A stretch of DNA of 64,000 bases from Megalonaias nervosa (lineage: Eukaryota; Mollusca; Bivalvia; Unionida; Unionidae). The stretch spans positions 31,781 to 95,780 of the forward strand of contig JAECUM010001807.1 in the NCBI GenBank assembly GCA_016617855.1, given 5' to 3'. Below the pieces are notes generated by a model. The model was not told the DNA's origin. It ran no database searches and was given only the letters and a program-made list of their open reading frames with translations. The position numbers and the translations under genes were made by a program. Shown piece by piece: positions 61,315 through 64,000 of the stretch (position 1 is its first letter; each line of letters begins with the position of its first letter).

Positions 61315-61388
61315 AATTTCCATCCCTCATTATGTTCCATAATTTCCATCCCTCATTATGTTCCACCGTCATTATGTTCCATAATTTC
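61315..61388. repeat. Short tandem repeat, about 26 bp x 2.5
   Basis: Unit 'tttccatccctcattatg' followed by 'ttccataa'. Confidence 0.85.
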
Positions 61389-61817
61389 AAGCCTGAGAAT
61401 GTCTTAAAAGATTGCACAGTCCAAAGGCATTCTGTTCCAAGTTCAGCACAATTGATAAGTAAAATGAAATGTTTGAAAATGAAATTCCTTTCCCTTTCTT
61501 TGCCCTGATCTGTCAGATGGTGAAATGGTGTAATCCTTGTGTTCTTTGCTTCACACCTATGTAAACCACTGCAAGAGGATATCAAACTAAAACAAACATA
61601 GTAAATTATCCTTGACACGGACAGACTACTTTAGAAATGAGAATAAAATGGGATTATCGAGGCCATAAAAATACTTAAGAGTATACTTGTTACAAATGTT
61701 TACCCACTGCAGTTAGGGTCACACATGAGTGGTGGGGAGGGGAAGATCATAACTCTTTAAAACACTTTTCTTGTTATGTGAAAGAGTAATACTTTTACTC
61801 TTAACACTGAATCTGAA

Positions 61818-61886
61818 TGTCCCAGATAACAATGATGAATCCCAATGTCCCAGATAACAATGATGAATCCCAATATCCCAGGTAAC
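61818..61886. repeat. Short tandem repeat, 32 bp class x 2-3
   Basis: Unit 'tcccagataacaatgatgaa' followed by 'tcccaatg'. Confidence 0.8.
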
Positions 61887-61894
61887 ATTTATGT

Positions 61895-62085
61895 TTCGGT
61901 AGTGTGCTGAACTCACAACCTGAAAGGTGCAGGTTCAAATCCTGACCCAGACCAAATGGGGTTAGCCACTGTGGTGTGTCCCTGGATAAAGCACTGTACG
62001 CGACTGCCTCTGTAAAAATTTAACCATTTATGTGTTGATGTGCCCTGTAACACCAAAAAACCCCCAAATAAATGTATGTATCCAG
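61895..62085 (+). mobile_element. SINE-like element, fourth type
   Basis: tRNA-like start 'tgctgaactcacaacctgaa', B box GGTTCAAATCC, then 'ggataaagcactgtacgcga'. It is related to the element at 62868. Confidence 0.55.
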
Positions 62086-62867
62086 ACTGGAATGGTGGGG
62101 CCATCAATTTTCTACCATACATGGTGAGATATGAAAAACGTTTTCTACTCGGTTCCTTTTTGTGCAAGAAATCCTTTTTAAATCTTTGAGTAGAGTGTGT
62201 CTTAAATTTTCCTTCATTTTTAACGCACTTTTTTTCTACATATCTAATACCGATTAATCATGCCTATATTGTACCAATGTAAAATATGCTAATAACACAC
62301 ATTATAGTATGCTTTTAACTTGCACAAAAGAAGCTGACCAATTAAAGCCCATATACTGAGCCTTTACCAGAGGTTTTGGTAAAATGGTGTTGTATACATA
62401 AAGATGTATCCACAAACCCATTCTAACAGCCAATTCTTTCTAATTCTTTCCCTGGGGAAACTTTAAGAGGGGGATAAATTTGACTACTACAGTGGGAACA
62501 TGATTCTATGGACAATTTTATTCAGGACAATGATCATACTGTATAAAAAAATTTAACATTGATACTGACAGAGTGTGGATGCATAACATTGGGACTGAGT
62601 AGATGAGTGGATTAATGGATGCAAATTAGGCATATCTGCTGCAATAAGCCAGTGTTTGCTCTAGAGAATAACAATATGTGTCATCTGTTGTTTCAAGCAC
62701 ACCTTAAACTTCTCAGCATCTCACTGACACTGATAATATATTAAGGCCATCCTGGAGAACGTTTGCTTGATTTGAATTCATCCAGTCTGGGTGATCTTTA
62801 CTATGGTGCAATGAATCAATTCAAAATTCATCTAATCCTTTTTGGGAGAAGATACATGGGAGTGCCA

Positions 62868-63055
62868 CAATAGCTTAGTTGGCACAGCTTCAAACTCATA
62901 ACTCAAAGGTTGCAGGTCAATACTTGCCCTGGTCAGCCCGTGATGTTTGCCTCAGTGTGCCATTGGGAAACTAAGTTCCATATCGTCAGCATAATAAAGT
63001 CAATAATTTGTAGCAAGTGTCATTTCAATAAAAAAAAAAAACAACAACAATAACA
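62868..63055 (+). mobile_element. SINE-like element, fourth type, diverged, A-rich tail
   Basis: It has the start 'taatagcttagttggcaca'-like A box and 'aaggttgcaggtcaatactt' (weak B box). It ends in an A/CAA-rich tail at 63028-63057. Confidence 0.5.
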
Positions 63056-63765
63056 AAATACAAAGTGAAGTGTACCAATACCTCTTTAACCCCTTGCCAC
63101 ATCAATGTACTCGCATGTTTAACCTAGATCAAGCTTGTGCCGCTGCAAGTTAAGAAAACTTTGATATCGGGCACATAATGCTTTGTTTGAGTATTACATG
63201 TATTACCAATATGACAGACGCACAAATTCAATTCAGAGCAATTTGTTTCTTCTACATGTACTTGAACTGAAAAGGGAGAATTGTCATTTCATTCCTTTTA
63301 CAGCTTTGTTAATATTTCACACGATGCACTTGCTAACTCTGCTAGTACCACAGATATTGGTAGGAGTGTATGTCTATTTTAAGTTAAAACAGGCCAGCTA
63401 AAACATGCCTTTTCTACAATCAGATCCTTTTACAAATGGAGCAAAGAGACATGGGTAACTGTAGAGCGGTTATGTGGCACAGTTCCCCTAATAATGGACT
63501 ACTGCTATTGGCCATTAGTTTTCTTTGCTGAATCAATGAGTGATTAAATAGTTGATTTACTTGTCAACATGCAATCTTGTCAAGCACTTCATCTAGTCAA
63601 ACCCAATGACTTTTCCAGAGGCATTTTGGTAAACAGATAATGCAAAAGATTCTGCAAAGTAAAAATGAAGATTTTTTTTCATCCAAATCTCAGTTTCCTT
63701 AAATAATAAAGATTTAAAAGGGAACCAGCAAACATTTCCAATAAACTCAAAATATTTCAGCCACA

Positions 63766-63915
63766 ACACAGCCAAATTTGACTGCATCAAAAAGATCCCT
63801 GCAATGACACAGCCAAACTAGACTGCATCAAAAAGATCCCAGCAACAACACAGCCAAACTAGACTGTAGCAAAGATCCGTGCTACGACACAGCCAAACCA
63901 GACTGCATCAAAAAT
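63766..63915. repeat. Minisatellite, about 41 bp x 4
   Basis: The unit contains 'acacagccaaactagactgc' and 'atcaaaaagatcccagcaa'. Confidence 0.88.
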
Positions 63916-64000
63916 CGATCACAGCAATTGTAACTGAATAATTGGTTACTAAAAATGACAACTGGTCAAAATCAGTCGATGGGAAAAAGCTGTATCAAAC

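Larger units (their letters stand above)
56594..64000. other. Intergenic sequence, right part of window
   Basis: There is no convincing gene. It holds diverged dispersed repeats (57420-58010, 60590-60790), a direct duplication (58531-59085), decayed zinc-finger units (60050-60535), a double-hairpin element (60843-61036), short tandem repeats near 61.3, 61.8 and 63.8 kb, and two SINE-like elements (61895-62085, 62868-63055). A 141-codon minus-strand open frame at 61193-61618 has no recognisable domain. Confidence 0.5.

Noticed and set aside
61193..61618. 141-codon minus-strand frame
   Set aside because: It contains a duplicated 'KLWNIM' from a short tandem repeat. A faint likeness to LINE C-termini (KLWN) is too weak to call.

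Overview
The window is eukaryotic, AT-rich and dominated by introns and repeats. It looks like an invertebrate animal. tRNA-derived SINEs with an (AAC)n tail, a degraded CR1-like non-LTR element, many minisatellites and the style of the dispersed repeats suggest a mollusc, possibly a bivalve or gastropod. That assignment is an inference from repeat style, not proof.

One protein-coding gene is firmly supported. It lies on the minus strand and runs from about 51.0 kb down past the left edge. Fourteen coding exons (47795 down to 8366) join through GT-AG introns with matching phases into one open frame of 3129 nt, or 1043 codons. The order and content match the N-terminal and central parts of centrosomal protein CEP152 (Asterless): an acidic N-terminal motif with the LLT signature, a long disordered segment, then continuous coiled coil. 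The start codon is not settled (three weak candidates between 48.5 and 50.8 kb), and the C-terminal part lies left of the window. A GC-richer stretch with a 5'UTR-like splice donor at 51.0 kb is the likely promoter.

The introns are rich in repeats. They hold at least ten distinct minisatellites with periods of 18 to about 57 bp, two of them almost touching splice donors. They also hold six copies of one tRNA-derived SINE (several with clear target-site duplications), further SINE-like elements, one dead reverse transcriptase, and three TA-flanked inverted-repeat elements of pogo/Tigger type (two intronic, one intergenic). An apparently unnamed family of about 200 bp double-hairpin MITE-like elements has seven full copies and one partial.

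The right fifth (51.3-64.0 kb) shows no convincing gene. It contains a long hairpin at 51.2 kb, a 1.8 kb TIR element, a decayed C2H2 zinc-finger array near 60.3 kb, SINE-like pieces and diverged tandem repeats. The most unusual features are the double-hairpin family, the promoter-proximal hairpin and the minisatellites next to splice sites.
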